Below are positions 14,974 through 24,525 of a stretch of DNA of 33,665 nucleotides, in pieces. The stretch covers positions 1 to 33,665 of the forward strand of contig CACFAG010000011.1 in the NCBI GenBank assembly GCA_902564235.1, in the 5' to 3' direction. Below the pieces are notes generated by a model. It ran no database searches and had not been told where the DNA came from. It saw only the letters and a list, made by a program, of their open reading frames with translations. Source of the stretch: an uncultured Prochlorococcus sp. Its GTDB lineage: Bacteria > Cyanobacteriota > Cyanobacteriia > PCC-6307 > Cyanobiaceae. A program made the translations under genes and the position numbers. Position 1 is the first letter of the stretch. Each line of letters starts with the position of its first letter.

Positions 14974-15915
14974 TTAAATAGTAGTATCAGAAAATTTATT
15001 TTCCCATAAACTCTTTCTCTGGCTAACAAAAAATACTGAGAGAAGAACAAAAAGCACTCCTATCCACTGCACAATAGTGAGTCTTTCATCTAACCAAACA
15101 CCTCCACTTAGAAGAGCAAATACAGGTGTTAAAAATGCAAGAGTGCTAAATCCAGTTATTTCTTTATTATTAGCAAAGTAGAAAAACAATCCATACGCTA
15201 TTGCTCCTCCAAAAATACTTGCAAATGACATAAGCCCCCAATCAAATATTGACCAATCTGGAATTATTGTGAAATTTGATTGTAAGCAGTGCTTAATAAT
15301 TAATGGCAAACTCCCTAAAACCATATGCCAACCGGTAACTGCCACTGGATCACTTTTAGTACAAGTGAATCTAATTAAAATTGTTCCTAATGCCATAGCG
15401 AGAGAAGCTGCAAGCATCCACAGTTCTCCAAAGTTAAAAGCAACATCATTTATAGACTTATCAGACATTAACCACCAATTACCTAAAAATTCTTGTGGAA
15501 CTCCTAAAAATACTATTCCTCCTAAGCCAAAAAGTAATCCTAACCATCCTATTGGATTAATTAAATTACCAAAAATTGCCCTCGCTAAAATAGCTACCAA
15601 AAGCGGTTGAGAATCAATTAAGACAGAACCTAAACCTGCTCCAGTTTTTTCAATACCATAAGTTAAAAACAATTGAAAAAAAGTGGCATCTACAATCGTA
15701 AAAACAAAAAACCACTTCAAATCGCACTTATAAATTTTTAAATCTCTTTTAAACAAATATGTTGTTATTAGAACAAGAATTCCTGCAGGAAGTAATCTTA
15801 AAGAAGCTACAAACTCTGGCCCAGCACTAGATACTAAAGGAGTCATTGCCGCCATTGAAGTCCCCCAAAGTGCAAAAGGGAGTATCATTAAAAACCAATT
15901 TAGGATTGAATTCAT
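14974..15915 (-). CDS. DMT superfamily EamA transporter
   Basis: A 313-residue inner-membrane protein with ten predicted helices in two EamA repeats (about 5-140 and 165-305). The first repeat begins ILPFALWGTSMAAMTPLV, the second ELWMLAASLAMALGTILIRF, and the family motif near the end is FLTPVFALLSGGVWLDERLT. Such proteins export metabolites or amino acids; the substrate cannot be inferred here. It heads the minus-strand run of the glycosyltransferase pair and diverges from sppA across 52 bp. Confidence 0.92.
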   Translation of the reverse strand: MNSILNWFLMILPFALWGTSMAAMTPLVSSAGPEFVASLRLLPAGILVLITTYLFKRDLKIYKCDLKWFFVFTIVDATFFQLFLTYGIEKTGAGLGSVLIDSQPLLVAILARAIFGNLINPIGWLGLLFGLGGIVFLGVPQEFLGNWWLMSDKSINDVAFNFGELWMLAASLAMALGTILIRFTCTKSDPVAVTGWHMVLGSLPLIIKHCLQSNFTIIPDWSIFDWGLMSFASIFGGAIAYGLFFYFANNKEITGFSTLAFLTPVFALLSGGVWLDERLTIVQWIGVLFVLLSVFFVSQRKSLWENKFSDTTI

Positions 15916-15967
15916 TAGGTCTGCTGATAGTCTTTTTAAAGTAGTTTTATGAATTTACCTTAAAAGA

Positions 15968-16777
15968 ATGATTTGGCCTTTTAGACGAAAGTCAAAAAAA
16001 AGAATAGCTCGTATAGTAATTGATGAGCCTATAACAAGTTCAACAAGAGTTTCAGTGCTTAAAGCTCTTAAACAAATTGAGGATAGAGAATTTCCTGCTT
16101 TAATCGTGAGGATTGATTCTCCAGGGGGCACTGTTGGGGATAGCCAAGAAATATACTCTGCTATTAAAAGACTAAAGGATAAAGGATGTAAAGTCATTGC
16201 TAGTTTTGGGAACATCTCAGCATCAGGTGGTGTTTACATTGGTGTTGCATCAGACAAAATAGTTGCTAATCCAGGAACAATAACAGGATCTATTGGTGTG
16301 ATTATAAGAGGAAATAATTTATCTGAATTATTAGATAAAATCGGCATTAAATTTGAGACTGTTAAAAGCGGTGTTTTTAAAGACATACTTTCTCCAGATA
16401 AACCTTTAAGTGAGGAAGGTAGAGGTCTACTGCAAGGGCTTATAGATGAAAGTTACAAACAATTTACGGAAGCTGTTGCTGAAGGAAGGAATTTACCTGT
16501 TGAAGAAGTAAGAAAATTTGCTGATGGAAGAATCTTCACTGGAACTCAAGCACTCGAACTTGGACTTGTTGATAAGGTTGGAGATGAATTTGTTGCCAGG
16601 GAGCTGGCTGCAGAAATGGTTAATATTGATCCTAAAATTCAGCCCTTAACATTTGGGAAGAAGAAGAAAAAAATACTTGGACTAATTCCTGGAAGTAGAA
16701 TAATTGAAAAAATTTTCAATAATATCTTTTTTGAGTTTGACTCATCTAATAAAGTACTTTGGTTATACAAGCCTTGA
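15968..16777 (+). CDS. sppA: Signal peptide peptidase, S49 family (SppA short form)
   Basis: A 269-residue serine protease that cuts remnant signal peptides or membrane proteins. The nucleophile is Ser86 in GNISASGGVY and the general base is Lys138 in SGVFKDILSP; the RIDSPGGTVGDSQEI motif precedes them. The length is that of the single-domain SppA found in Gram-positives and cyanobacteria rather than the double-length E. coli form. The usual N-terminal membrane helix is not evident, so attachment may be peripheral. It starts a long co-directional run, with aroH 18 bp behind. Confidence 0.92.
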   Translation: MIWPFRRKSKKRIARIVIDEPITSSTRVSVLKALKQIEDREFPALIVRIDSPGGTVGDSQEIYSAIKRLKDKGCKVIASFGNISASGGVYIGVASDKIVANPGTITGSIGVIIRGNNLSELLDKIGIKFETVKSGVFKDILSPDKPLSEEGRGLLQGLIDESYKQFTEAVAEGRNLPVEEVRKFADGRIFTGTQALELGLVDKVGDEFVARELAAEMVNIDPKIQPLTFGKKKKKILGLIPGSRIIEKIFNNIFFEFDSSNKVLWLYKP

Positions 16778-16795
16778 ATCGATAAGTATAAAAAA

Positions 16796-17167
16796 ATGAA
16801 AGAAGATTATAAAATTACATTTATTCGTGGAGCTACAACAGCATCTGGGAATTCTGTGAGAGAAATAGAAGACGCCGTAGTGGAATTAATTGATGAATTA
16901 ATTTTACGAAACAATCTAATTAAGACGAACATATTATCCATTACATTCACAGCGACAAAAGATTTAAATGCATGTTTCCCCGCTTCAATCGCACGGAAAT
17001 TTAATGGACTTGATTCTGTTGCCTTTTTAGACTGCCAACAAATGCACGTATCTAATGATGTTGATTTTTGTATAAGAATAATGGCTCAAGTTTTATTGCC
17101 ACCAAATTATGCAATAAAGCACCCTTATTTGAGAGGCGCTGCAAAATTAAGGACAGATAGATGTTAA
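16796..17167 (+). CDS. aroH: Chorismate mutase, AroH type
   Basis: A 123-residue AroH-class (trimeric) chorismate mutase, converting chorismate to prephenate for phenylalanine and tyrosine synthesis. Alignment by eye to the Bacillus subtilis enzyme places its active-site residues: Arg11 (Arg7, in IRGATT), Arg94 (Arg90, in CIRIM), Tyr111 (Tyr108) and Arg119 (Arg116). At the place of Bacillus Glu78 this protein has Gln82 (DCQQMHVS), and the Cys75 position is Asp79. It lies 18 bp behind sppA. Function is probably retained, but the substitution is worth checking. Confidence 0.93.
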   Translation: MKEDYKITFIRGATTASGNSVREIEDAVVELIDELILRNNLIKTNILSITFTATKDLNACFPASIARKFNGLDSVAFLDCQQMHVSNDVDFCIRIMAQVLLPPNYAIKHPYLRGAAKLRTDRC

Positions 17168-17263
17168 CCTTAGTGAAATTATTTTTCTGCTTTAAATTTA
17201 ATAGCAAGAACTAAACCTTTAAATTCCATTCTCTTAATGTTAAAAATCACAAAGAAACTTACT

Positions 17264-17815
17264 ATGAATTTTAAAATTTTAAGATTTCTAGTTATTCCCA
17301 CAATTTTAGTTTCAACTACTTTTTTTAATAAAATCGAAGATGTTAAAGCAGGGTTGGAATTTCAGTGGGATCAAGACTCTGTGTATAGAAGATTAAAGTG
17401 GTTTCAAAAAGAAGATAAAAAGAAATTTAGAAATACAATCTATTTTTTCTTAAGGCCAGCTGATAGAAGAAGTGATCTCTTGAAAATTAATCTAGCAATC
17501 CCTAAAACCTTTAAATCCTCTTTAAAAAGTGAAAAAATAAGTTTTTGCAAGGTAAGAATTGGCGGTTTTGACAATAGAACAAAATGTTTAGAAGATATTC
17601 CAGCTGATATCGAAATTAATACTGATGAATCAGGCTTACGTTCACTAGATATTTACCCCTACAGCCCAATCCCTTCAGATAAAGAAAGTTATGCAATTGT
17701 CTTAAAAGTCTTTAATCCCAAAAAATCAGGTCTATATCAATTTCATTCATATGGGCAACCCAAAGGAAAATCATTTTCAAGTTATTTAGGAAGCTGGACT
17801 ATAGTGATCGATTAA
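17264..17815 (+). CDS. DUF2808 family secreted protein
   Basis: A cyanobacterial exported protein of unknown function. From the ATG at 17264 it has a typical signal peptide (MNFKILRFLVIPTILVSTTFF, cleaved near VKA) and a beta-rich mature part with FFLRPADRR, LKINLAIPKTF, and a C-terminal GLYQFHSYGQPKGKSFSSYLGSWTIVID. An upstream in-frame ATG at 17237 would add nine basic residues before the signal peptide and looks less likely. It stands directly before rpmH (30 bp). Confidence 0.8.
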   Translation: MNFKILRFLVIPTILVSTTFFNKIEDVKAGLEFQWDQDSVYRRLKWFQKEDKKKFRNTIYFFLRPADRRSDLLKINLAIPKTFKSSLKSEKISFCKVRIGGFDNRTKCLEDIPADIEINTDESGLRSLDIYPYSPIPSDKESYAIVLKVFNPKKSGLYQFHSYGQPKGKSFSSYLGSWTIVID

Positions 17816-17845
17816 ATGATATCTTAAATAAAGATAATTAAACAA

Positions 17846-17983
17846 ATGACTAAAAGAACTTTTGGCGGAACTTCAAGAAAAAGAAAACGTGTATCTGGTT
17901 TTAGAGTAAGAATGCGTTCTCATACCGGTAGAAGAGTTATTAAAAGCAGAAGACAAAAAGGTAGAGAAAGAATAGCTGTATAA
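17846..17983 (+). CDS. rpmH: 50S ribosomal protein L34
   Basis: A 45-residue, strongly basic ribosomal protein that begins [20 protein letters not shown] and contains the L34 signature [18 protein letters not shown]. The Prochlorococcus-type L34 opens exactly this way. It precedes rnpA by 13 bp, the ancient rpmH-rnpA-yidC order that in many bacteria lies beside the replication origin; no dnaA or origin is visible here. Confidence 0.97.
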
Positions 17984-17996
17984 CTTCTAAATTTAA

Positions 17997-18383
17997 ATGG
18001 CCTTACCAAGGGATATGCGTTTAAAAGGTCACAGGACTTTTAATTATATACATAAAAACTCCACAACATATTACGGGAAATTAATGACATTTAAAGTTGC
18101 AAGATCAAATCCCGAAATTCTCTTAACCCATAAATTGAAAGATACCTCAAGCAAATTTAGAATTGCGATTGCCATTAGTAAAAAAGTCTCAAAAAAAGCT
18201 GTAGACAGAAATAAAATAAGAAGAATCCTTCAAGATTGGTTATTGAAAAACATTCAAAAAATTAATAACCACAAACCATATTGGTTACTTGTTAACCTTA
18301 GAATTGGAGATTTCTGCGATGATAAAAGCAGACTTGTGGAAGACTTTCAAAATTTAATGTTCAAATCTCGTCTTATCAAATGA
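17997..18383 (+). CDS. rnpA: Ribonuclease P protein component
   Basis: A 128-residue basic protein subunit of RNase P, which helps the catalytic RNA remove tRNA 5' leaders. The start LPRDMRLKGHRTFNYIHKN and the RNR-type signature KKAVDRNKIRRILQDWL (about residues 66-82) are diagnostic. Its last codon region overlaps the ATG of the PH-domain gene by 4 bp (ATGA), indicating translational coupling. Confidence 0.95.
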   Translation: MALPRDMRLKGHRTFNYIHKNSTTYYGKLMTFKVARSNPEILLTHKLKDTSSKFRIAIAISKKVSKKAVDRNKIRRILQDWLLKNIQKINNHKPYWLLVNLRIGDFCDDKSRLVEDFQNLMFKSRLIK

Positions 18384-18793
18384 TTAACATCAATGAAGAA
18401 ACCTTTTATGAAGGTGGTCCCGCAAAAAGTGATTTAATAATAAATCTACTTGCAGCTATAACTATTCTTGGATTACCATTTACCTTTGCCGCAATAGTGA
18501 GAGCATTGTGGTTGAGATATAAAATTACAAACAAAAGAATTACAATAAACGGGGGATGGTTTGGTAAAAACAAAACACAAGTTTCATTAAGTAACATCGA
18601 AGAAATCAGATCAATTCCAAGAGGGTTTGGATCATATGGTGATATGGTTCTTATCCTTAATGACGGATCAAAGGTTGAAATGAAATCATTACCTCTATTC
18701 AGAGAAAAGCAAAAATTTATTGAAGAAAATATAAATAAAAGATCACAAATTCCAAACCTCAACGAGGTAGAGGGATTTGCTACTAAATCCTAA
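18380..18793 (+). CDS. PH-domain (bPH2/DUF304-like) membrane protein
   Basis: A 137-residue protein with one hydrophobic hairpin or helix pair (about residues 18-45, LIINLLAAITILGLPFTFAAIVRALWL) followed by a bacterial pleckstrin-homology-like domain: YKITNKRITINGGWFGKNKTQVSLSNIEEIRSI, then GDMVLILNDGSKVEMKSLP. It starts within the end of rnpA and lies just before yidC; this gene order is common in marine picocyanobacteria. A role in membrane protein biogenesis is suggested by context only. Confidence 0.85.
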   Translation: MININEETFYEGGPAKSDLIINLLAAITILGLPFTFAAIVRALWLRYKITNKRITINGGWFGKNKTQVSLSNIEEIRSIPRGFGSYGDMVLILNDGSKVEMKSLPLFREKQKFIEENINKRSQIPNLNEVEGFATKS

Positions 18794-18865
18794 ATAAATT
18801 AATTACAAAAACCTTATTTTCCTGTAAAATAAAATGTCTAATAAAATTACACTCTTTTTAATATC

Positions 18866-20008
18866 GTGATAGGGTTCATTTCTGAAAAATTACTTATCCC
18901 GATCCTAGATTTTTTCTACGGTTTAGTTCCCAGTTATGGTTTAGCGATTGTTGCATTGACAGTCGTAATTAGAATTGCACTTTTCCCTCTTAGCGCTGGT
19001 TCCATTAGAAGTGCAAGAAGAATGAAAATTGCTCAACCCGTAATGCAAAAAAGGCAAGCGGAAATAAAATCTAAGTTTTCAGGTGATCCAAAGAAACAGC
19101 AAGAAGAACTTGGAAAATTAATGAATGAGTTTGGCAGTCCCCTCGCAGGTTGTCTCCCCTTGATTGTACAAATGCCTGTGCTATTTGCATTGTTTGCAAC
19201 CCTAAGGGGATCTCCATTTGCTGATGTTCCCTACAACATAAATCTCAAGGTAGTTCCACAGGATCAAGTAGCAGCTATTGATCCAAAACCTTATAAATCC
19301 CCAAGACACTCAATATTCATCACAGAAAAATCACATTTCCCTGTATTAGCTACAATTCCTAGTGGAACAAAATTAGGAACAGAAGAATCCATAAAAATAA
19401 ATTTACAAACAACAAATGGCAATAGCTATTCGGAAGTTTTATCTAAATACGATAACGGATCAAAATTCCTTCCCACTTGGAAGGTTTCTAAAGGATCTGA
19501 AAATCTTAAAGTTTCTGAGGACGGCACAGTTACAGCAATTAAACCAGGAGATGCAACAGTCGAGGCAAAAATCCCTGGTTTAGCTGCTAAAAGCGGTTTT
19601 TTATTTATTAAAGCTCTTGGGCAAGTTGGTTTTTATGTAGATGGTGCAATTAATTGGGATATTGCAGCATTAGTTGGTGCATTTGGATTAACACTACTTC
19701 TCTCTCAAGTTCTATCAAGTCAGGGAATGCCTGCGAATCCACAGCAATCAACAGCAAACAAAATTACACCAGTTATGATTACTGGGATGTTTCTGTTTTT
19801 CCCATTACCAGCAGGAGTTTTACTATATATGGTTGTTGCTAATATTTTTCAAGCATTTCAGACTTTTTTGCTTAATAAAGAAGCTCTTCCTAAGAATTTA
19901 CAGGAAATTTTGGACCAACAATTATTGGTCAAAAATGAAGTAATAACAACTTCTGCTTCAACTATCTCAGATAAAAGATTACCTTTCGAACCTAACAGCA
20001 AAAAATAG
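18866..20008 (+). CDS. yidC: Membrane protein insertase YidC/Oxa1/Alb3
   Basis: A 380-residue insertase that places proteins into the plasma or thylakoid membranes. The YidC/Oxa1 core is visible: helix with groove arginine Arg36 ([12 protein letters not shown]), the cytoplasmic coiled coil [38 protein letters not shown], and the late helices [26 protein letters not shown]. Between about residues 120 and 260 is an inserted beta-rich domain with a Big_2-like signature ([23 protein letters not shown]), a feature I associate with cyanobacterial YidC. The start is GTG; a 12-codon reading frame upstream ends on it (TGA overlapping GTG). Confidence 0.95.
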   Translation: MIGFISEKLLIPILDFFYGLVPSYGLAIVALTVVIRIALFPLSAGSIRSARRMKIAQPVMQKRQAEIKSKFSGDPKKQQEELGKLMNEFGSPLAGCLPLIVQMPVLFALFATLRGSPFADVPYNINLKVVPQDQVAAIDPKPYKSPRHSIFITEKSHFPVLATIPSGTKLGTEESIKINLQTTNGNSYSEVLSKYDNGSKFLPTWKVSKGSENLKVSEDGTVTAIKPGDATVEAKIPGLAAKSGFLFIKALGQVGFYVDGAINWDIAALVGAFGLTLLLSQVLSSQGMPANPQQSTANKITPVMITGMFLFFPLPAGVLLYMVVANIFQAFQTFLLNKEALPKNLQEILDQQLLVKNEVITTSASTISDKRLPFEPNSKK

Positions 20009-20023
20009 TCTGAATCTTAAATA

Positions 20024-21490
20024 ATGAATTCTTGGTGTAGAAATTTAGAATTACTTATAAAATCAAGAACCTCATTAATTTGGATTAGGACTAAAGAAGA
20101 GGAAAGATTAGAAAAATTAGTCAATTTCACTTGTGAAAGACTAAATATAAAAAGATTCGTTTGCTGGGATTGCGTTAGTGGTATAAAAGGATTAATAAAT
20201 GACGAAGGTAAATTTTCCAATAATCCGTTAGGAGTGCTTAATTGGCTTAAAGGACAAAGTTCTGAAGTTTCAACAGTTTTATTAGTTAAAGATTTTCATA
20301 AATTTTATGATGATCCATCTATCAACAGAACTATTAAAGAACTATCTTCTTCGCTTAAGAAAACTAGTCATAATTTAATTATTAGTTCTCATTTATTGCC
20401 ATCATCAGAAGAGTTGGATGAATTAATGACAATTTTAAATTTACCTTTACCTGATCAAAAAGAATTGAAAAATCTAATAAAAAATATTGCCATTAATACC
20501 AATTCAAATCTTCAGGAACAGGACTTAAACGAACTTTCTATCGCTTCAAGTGGTCTTACAGAAATAAAAGTAAAACAAGTCACCGCAAAGGCCCTTGCCC
20601 AAAGGGGGAAAATAAGTAGAGAAGATATTAGAGATATTCTTGAAGAGAAAAAACAAGTGATCGCCAGAAGTGAAATTTTGGAATTTTTCGAAGCCAAATC
20701 AAGTCAAGATGATATTGGAGGTTTAAATGTTTTAAAAGTTTGGCTTAATCAAAGATACAGGGCCTTTTCTAAAGAAGCTAGAGACTATGGATTACCTATT
20801 CCCAAGGGAGTCTTACTCGTTGGAGCACAAGGAACAGGTAAATCGCTCACCGCAAAATCAATTTCTAAGAGTTGGTCGATGCCGCTGCTTAGGTTAGATG
20901 TTGGAAGACTATTTTCTAGCCTTGTTGGTTCAAGCGAGGCAAGAACAAGAGAAACAATATTAAGAGCAGAGGCCATGTCTCCCTGTATCCTTTGGATCGA
21001 TGAAATTGATAAGGGCTTCGGCGGCGATGCTAGAAGTGATGGAGGAACAAGTCAAAGGGTTTTGGCAAGTTTGCTAACTTGGATGGCTGAAAAAGAATCC
21101 GCAGTATTTGTTATAGCTACCGCTAATGCTATAGATAAGCTACCTCCTGAATTATTAAGGAAAGGTAGGTTTGATGAGATATTTTTTCTTGATTTACCAA
21201 ATTCTGAAGAAAGACTAAGTATTCTGGATTTGCACTTAAAAAAAAGAAGACCAAGTTACAATTTTCCTCTCTCCACTATCATCGATAGAACAGATGGATT
21301 CTCAGGCGCAGAACTTGAACAAGCGGTAATAGAGGGTATGCATATTTCATTCTCTGAAAATAGAGAACTTTTGGAAAAAGATTTAATAAAGGCAGTTTCT
21401 GAATTAGTCCCCTTATCCAGAACAGCTAAGGAGCAAATTAGTTTACTAAAAGAATGGTCATCTACAGGGCGGGCTCGATCTGCATCGTAA
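20024..21490 (+). CDS. ycf46: AAA+ ATPase, Ycf46 family
   Basis: A 488-residue AAA+ protein of the family also encoded in algal plastids as Ycf46. An N-terminal non-ATPase domain (about 1-215) is followed by the AAA module: Walker A GAQGTGKS at 267-274, Walker B CILWIDEIDK near 321-330, sensor 1 FVIATAN and arginine finger region PELLRKGRFDEIFFLDLP. The C-terminal lid ends with SGAELEQAVIEG. A link to inorganic carbon use or photosynthesis regulation has been proposed for Ycf46; nothing here decides it. It follows yidC by 15 bp. Confidence 0.93.
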   Translation: MNSWCRNLELLIKSRTSLIWIRTKEEERLEKLVNFTCERLNIKRFVCWDCVSGIKGLINDEGKFSNNPLGVLNWLKGQSSEVSTVLLVKDFHKFYDDPSINRTIKELSSSLKKTSHNLIISSHLLPSSEELDELMTILNLPLPDQKELKNLIKNIAINTNSNLQEQDLNELSIASSGLTEIKVKQVTAKALAQRGKISREDIRDILEEKKQVIARSEILEFFEAKSSQDDIGGLNVLKVWLNQRYRAFSKEARDYGLPIPKGVLLVGAQGTGKSLTAKSISKSWSMPLLRLDVGRLFSSLVGSSEARTRETILRAEAMSPCILWIDEIDKGFGGDARSDGGTSQRVLASLLTWMAEKESAVFVIATANAIDKLPPELLRKGRFDEIFFLDLPNSEERLSILDLHLKKRRPSYNFPLSTIIDRTDGFSGAELEQAVIEGMHISFSENRELLEKDLIKAVSELVPLSRTAKEQISLLKEWSSTGRARSAS

Positions 21491-21612
21491 CTAAAAATTT
21501 TTATTTAAAAATGCTCCTTAAGTTAGGAATCATTAATTTAGTTAATTTTTAGTCAAAAATCCCTAATAATGAATTCAAATTAACTATTTTAATTAAGGTA
21601 TAAAAAAAAATA

Positions 21613-22890
21613 GTGTTAGATCAAAAATTAATAAGAGAAAATCCAACTTCAGTTGAAGAAAGTTTATCCTTAAGGGGAAAAGTTTTTAATATTTCGCAAA
21701 TACAAGAATTAACTCTTCAAAAAAAAGAAATTGATATAAAAATATCCAGTCTCCAAACTGAGAGTAAAAAGTTAAGCAAATTAATCGGTCAAGAAATCAG
21801 CAAATCTAAAAACCATGTTTCTCCAGAAGTAAATAATTTAAAGAAAAAAGGAAATGAATTCAGAACTAAAATTTCTCAATTTGAAGAAGAAAAAAGAACC
21901 CTAGATAAAAAAATACATAATAAAATTTGTAATTTGCCAAATTTACCAAGCAAAGATGCTCCTATTGGGAAAGATGAAAGTCATAATGTCCAAGTAAAAA
22001 CATGGGGAGATCCTTTAGTAACAGAAAATCTTAAATCTCACTGGGAAATAGGCGAAAGTCTTAATCTTTTTGACTCTGTTAAATCAACTAAAATATCAAA
22101 AAGTCGTTTTATTACACTTATTGGTAATGGGGCAAGGTTAGAGAGGGCATTAATAAATTTTATGCTCGACATGCATACTAAAAATGGTTATTTAGAGTTA
22201 ATGCCTCCAGCTTTAGTAAATACAGAGAGTCTTACTGGATCTGGCCAATTACCTAAATTTTCAAATGAAAGTTTTAAGTGTTCTGATGACGATCTGTGGC
22301 TTTCTCCCACAGCTGAAGTTCCATTAACTGCTTTTCATAGAAATGATATTATTGATTCCAAGCAATTACCCCTTAAGTATGTTGCATATAGCCCATGTTT
22401 TAGGAGAGAAGCTGGAAGTTATGGAAGGGATACTAAAGGTTTAATAAGACTTCATCAATTTAATAAAGTTGAACTATATTGGTTTTGTGATCCGAGTAAA
22501 TCTATTGAAGCTCATAAAAAGATAACTTTTGATGCAGAAAGCATTTTAAAAAAGCTCAATCTACCTTACAGATTAATTGATATTTGTACTGGAGACTTAG
22601 GTTTTTCTTCAAGCAGAACTTTTGATCTTGAAGTTTGGCTACCAAGTAGTAAATGTTATAGGGAAATTTCAAGTTGTAGCAATTGTTTAGACTTTCAAGC
22701 TCGGAGATCATCAATAAGAGCAAAAATTGACAAAAAAAATACATATCTGCATACCTTAAATGGTAGCGGTCTTGCAATTGGAAGAACTATGGCTGCTATT
22801 CTTGAGAATGGCCAACAAACAGATGGGAGTGTAAAAATTCCAGATGCTCTAGTTCCATATTTTGGATCAAATTTTTTAAAAACTGCTTAA
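21613..22890 (+). CDS. serS: Seryl-tRNA synthetase
   Basis: A 425-residue class II synthetase charging tRNA-Ser. It has the N-terminal antiparallel coiled coil that binds the tRNA long arm (about residues 28-105), class II motif 2 in [21 protein letters not shown] (about 263-283), and motif 3 in [20 protein letters not shown] near the end. The start codon is GTG (21613), giving the family's [10 protein letters not shown] opening. A 122-bp gap upstream likely holds its promoter. rseP follows by 9 bp. Confidence 0.97.
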   Translation: MLDQKLIRENPTSVEESLSLRGKVFNISQIQELTLQKKEIDIKISSLQTESKKLSKLIGQEISKSKNHVSPEVNNLKKKGNEFRTKISQFEEEKRTLDKKIHNKICNLPNLPSKDAPIGKDESHNVQVKTWGDPLVTENLKSHWEIGESLNLFDSVKSTKISKSRFITLIGNGARLERALINFMLDMHTKNGYLELMPPALVNTESLTGSGQLPKFSNESFKCSDDDLWLSPTAEVPLTAFHRNDIIDSKQLPLKYVAYSPCFRREAGSYGRDTKGLIRLHQFNKVELYWFCDPSKSIEAHKKITFDAESILKKLNLPYRLIDICTGDLGFSSSRTFDLEVWLPSSKCYREISSCSNCLDFQARRSSIRAKIDKKNTYLHTLNGSGLAIGRTMAAILENGQQTDGSVKIPDALVPYFGSNFLKTA

Positions 22891-22899
22891 AATAATTAA

Positions 22900-23979
22900 A
22901 TGAATGTCTTAACCTCAATAACAGTTCTGGGATTTCTCATTTTTTTTCATGAGATGGGGCATTTTCTTGCAGCAATTTTGCAAGGAATTTATGTTAATGG
23001 ATTCTCAATTGGTTTTGGACCATCAATAATTCAAAAAAAATATAAAGATATAACTTATTCACTTAGAGCATTTCCTTTAGGGGGCTTTGTTTCCTTTCCC
23101 GATGAAGAAATAAATAATATTGACCCTAAAGATCCAAATCTTTTAAAAAATAGGCCAGTTGTGCAACGAGTAATTGTTATATCCGCAGGGGTATTCGCTA
23201 ATTTAATTCTTGCTTATTCAATACTAATCATAAATGTAACTACTATTGGGATTCCATTTGATCCCGAGCCTGGTATTTTAGTTCTGGCTACTCAGCCGGA
23301 GAAGGCTGCTTATCTTGCTGGCTTACAACCAGGGGATAAAATCCTAAAAATTGAAAGCACTACTCTAGGAGCTGGCGATAAAGCAGTTTCTGCTCTAGTA
23401 AAAGACATTCAAAATTCATCAGAGCAACCAATTTCGATAACAATTGATAGAGGTGGAGTACTTAAAGATTTAACTTTGGTACCAAAAAATATAGATGGGA
23501 AGGGTACAATAGGGGCTCAATTACAACCTAATATAAAAAAAGAGACAAAAAAGACAAAAAACATATTTGAACTTTTTCAATACACCAATAATGAGTTTTC
23601 AACACTTTTGGTAAAAACAATACAAGGTTATAAAGGATTAATTACAAATTTCTCCTCAACAGCTCAACAATTAAGTGGACCTGTCAAAATCGTTGAAATT
23701 GGTGCTCAACTATCACAACAAGGCGGAACAGGGATATTATTATTTGCCGCACTAATTTCTATAAATTTAGCAGTTCTCAACTCTTTACCCTTACCACTTT
23801 TAGATGGGGGACAACTTGTTTTCACTTTAATAGAAGGTTTTAGAGGAAAACCAGTACCAGAGAAGGTACAAATCGTTGTTACTCAATCAAGTTTCTTTCT
23901 TTTAGTTGGACTCAGTGTGCTGCTCATAATAAGAGACACTAGTCAACTTTTAATCGTACAAAGATTATTAAACCAATAA
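22900..23979 (+). CDS. rseP: Site-2 intramembrane metalloprotease RseP
   Basis: A 359-residue membrane zinc protease that cleaves transmembrane anchors, such as anti-sigma factors, inside the bilayer. Zinc ligands are His17 and His21 of HEMGH (residues 17-21) and Asp302 in NSLPLPLLDGGQL. A PDZ domain lies between (about 125-205), with the carboxylate-binding AAYLAGLQPGDKIL turn. One PDZ domain rather than the two of E. coli RseP is usual in cyanobacteria. It is probably co-transcribed with serS. Confidence 0.95.
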   Translation: MNVLTSITVLGFLIFFHEMGHFLAAILQGIYVNGFSIGFGPSIIQKKYKDITYSLRAFPLGGFVSFPDEEINNIDPKDPNLLKNRPVVQRVIVISAGVFANLILAYSILIINVTTIGIPFDPEPGILVLATQPEKAAYLAGLQPGDKILKIESTTLGAGDKAVSALVKDIQNSSEQPISITIDRGGVLKDLTLVPKNIDGKGTIGAQLQPNIKKETKKTKNIFELFQYTNNEFSTLLVKTIQGYKGLITNFSSTAQQLSGPVKIVEIGAQLSQQGGTGILLFAALISINLAVLNSLPLPLLDGGQLVFTLIEGFRGKPVPEKVQIVVTQSSFFLLVGLSVLLIIRDTSQLLIVQRLLNQ

Positions 23980-24011
23980 TTAAATTTTAAAATTGTTGGT
24001 CTAGCTGTTAC

Positions 24012-24017
24012 TATAAT
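24012..24017 (+). promoter_or_regulatory. -10 element upstream of rpsN
   Basis: A perfect TATAAT sits 25 bp before the rpsN ATG, which would place transcription start about 18 nt upstream of the gene. No convincing -35 box is present; only a poorly spaced TTGTTG at 23993-23998 is seen. Confidence 0.45.
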
Positions 24018-24041
24018 AGATAGTTCAAGTATTCTATATAA

Positions 24042-24344
24042 ATGGCTAAAAAGTCCATGATTGCGAGAGAGGTCAAACGCAAAAAACTTGTAAAGAAATA
24101 TGCTGCAAAAAGAAAATCATTATTAGATGAATTCAAAGCGGCAAAAGACCCAATGCAAAGATTAGAAATACATAGAAAGATACAAGTTCTTCCTAGGAAC
24201 TCTGCACCAATTAGAGTTAGAAATAGATGTTGGGCGACTGGAAAACCAAGGGGAGTTTATAGAGACTTTGGCCTTTGCAGGAATCAATTAAGGCAAAGAG
24301 CTCATAATGGTGAGCTTCCCGGTGTAGTTAAATCAAGTTGGTAG
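24042..24344 (+). CDS. rpsN: 30S ribosomal protein S14
   Basis: A 100-residue S14 of the long, zinc-free class: it begins [20 protein letters not shown] and carries the signature [35 protein letters not shown]-like region without the CxxC pairs of zinc-binding S14. It stands alone outside the ribosomal protein clusters, as usual in cyanobacteria, behind rseP and before pnp. Confidence 0.97.
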   Translation: MAKKSMIAREVKRKKLVKKYAAKRKSLLDEFKAAKDPMQRLEIHRKIQVLPRNSAPIRVRNRCWATGKPRGVYRDFGLCRNQLRQRAHNGELPGVVKSSW

Positions 24345-24525
24345 TATTAATTAATTTCCTTATTTATTTAATTACTAAATTTTCAATATCCAAAAATGAT
24401 AATCAAAGAAATTATTATTCCATTTTAAGAAAATTTTAAAATTTTTATAGCTTATCTAAATAATTTACTCAATATGTCCCTATAAAATGTAAGAATAAAT
24501 TATGTATAGATTTATAATTTAAAAA

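Noticed and set aside
17846-18383. Possible replication origin next to rpmH-rnpA
   Set aside because: No dnaA gene and no cluster of DnaA boxes seen; in cyanobacteria this gene order does not mark the origin.
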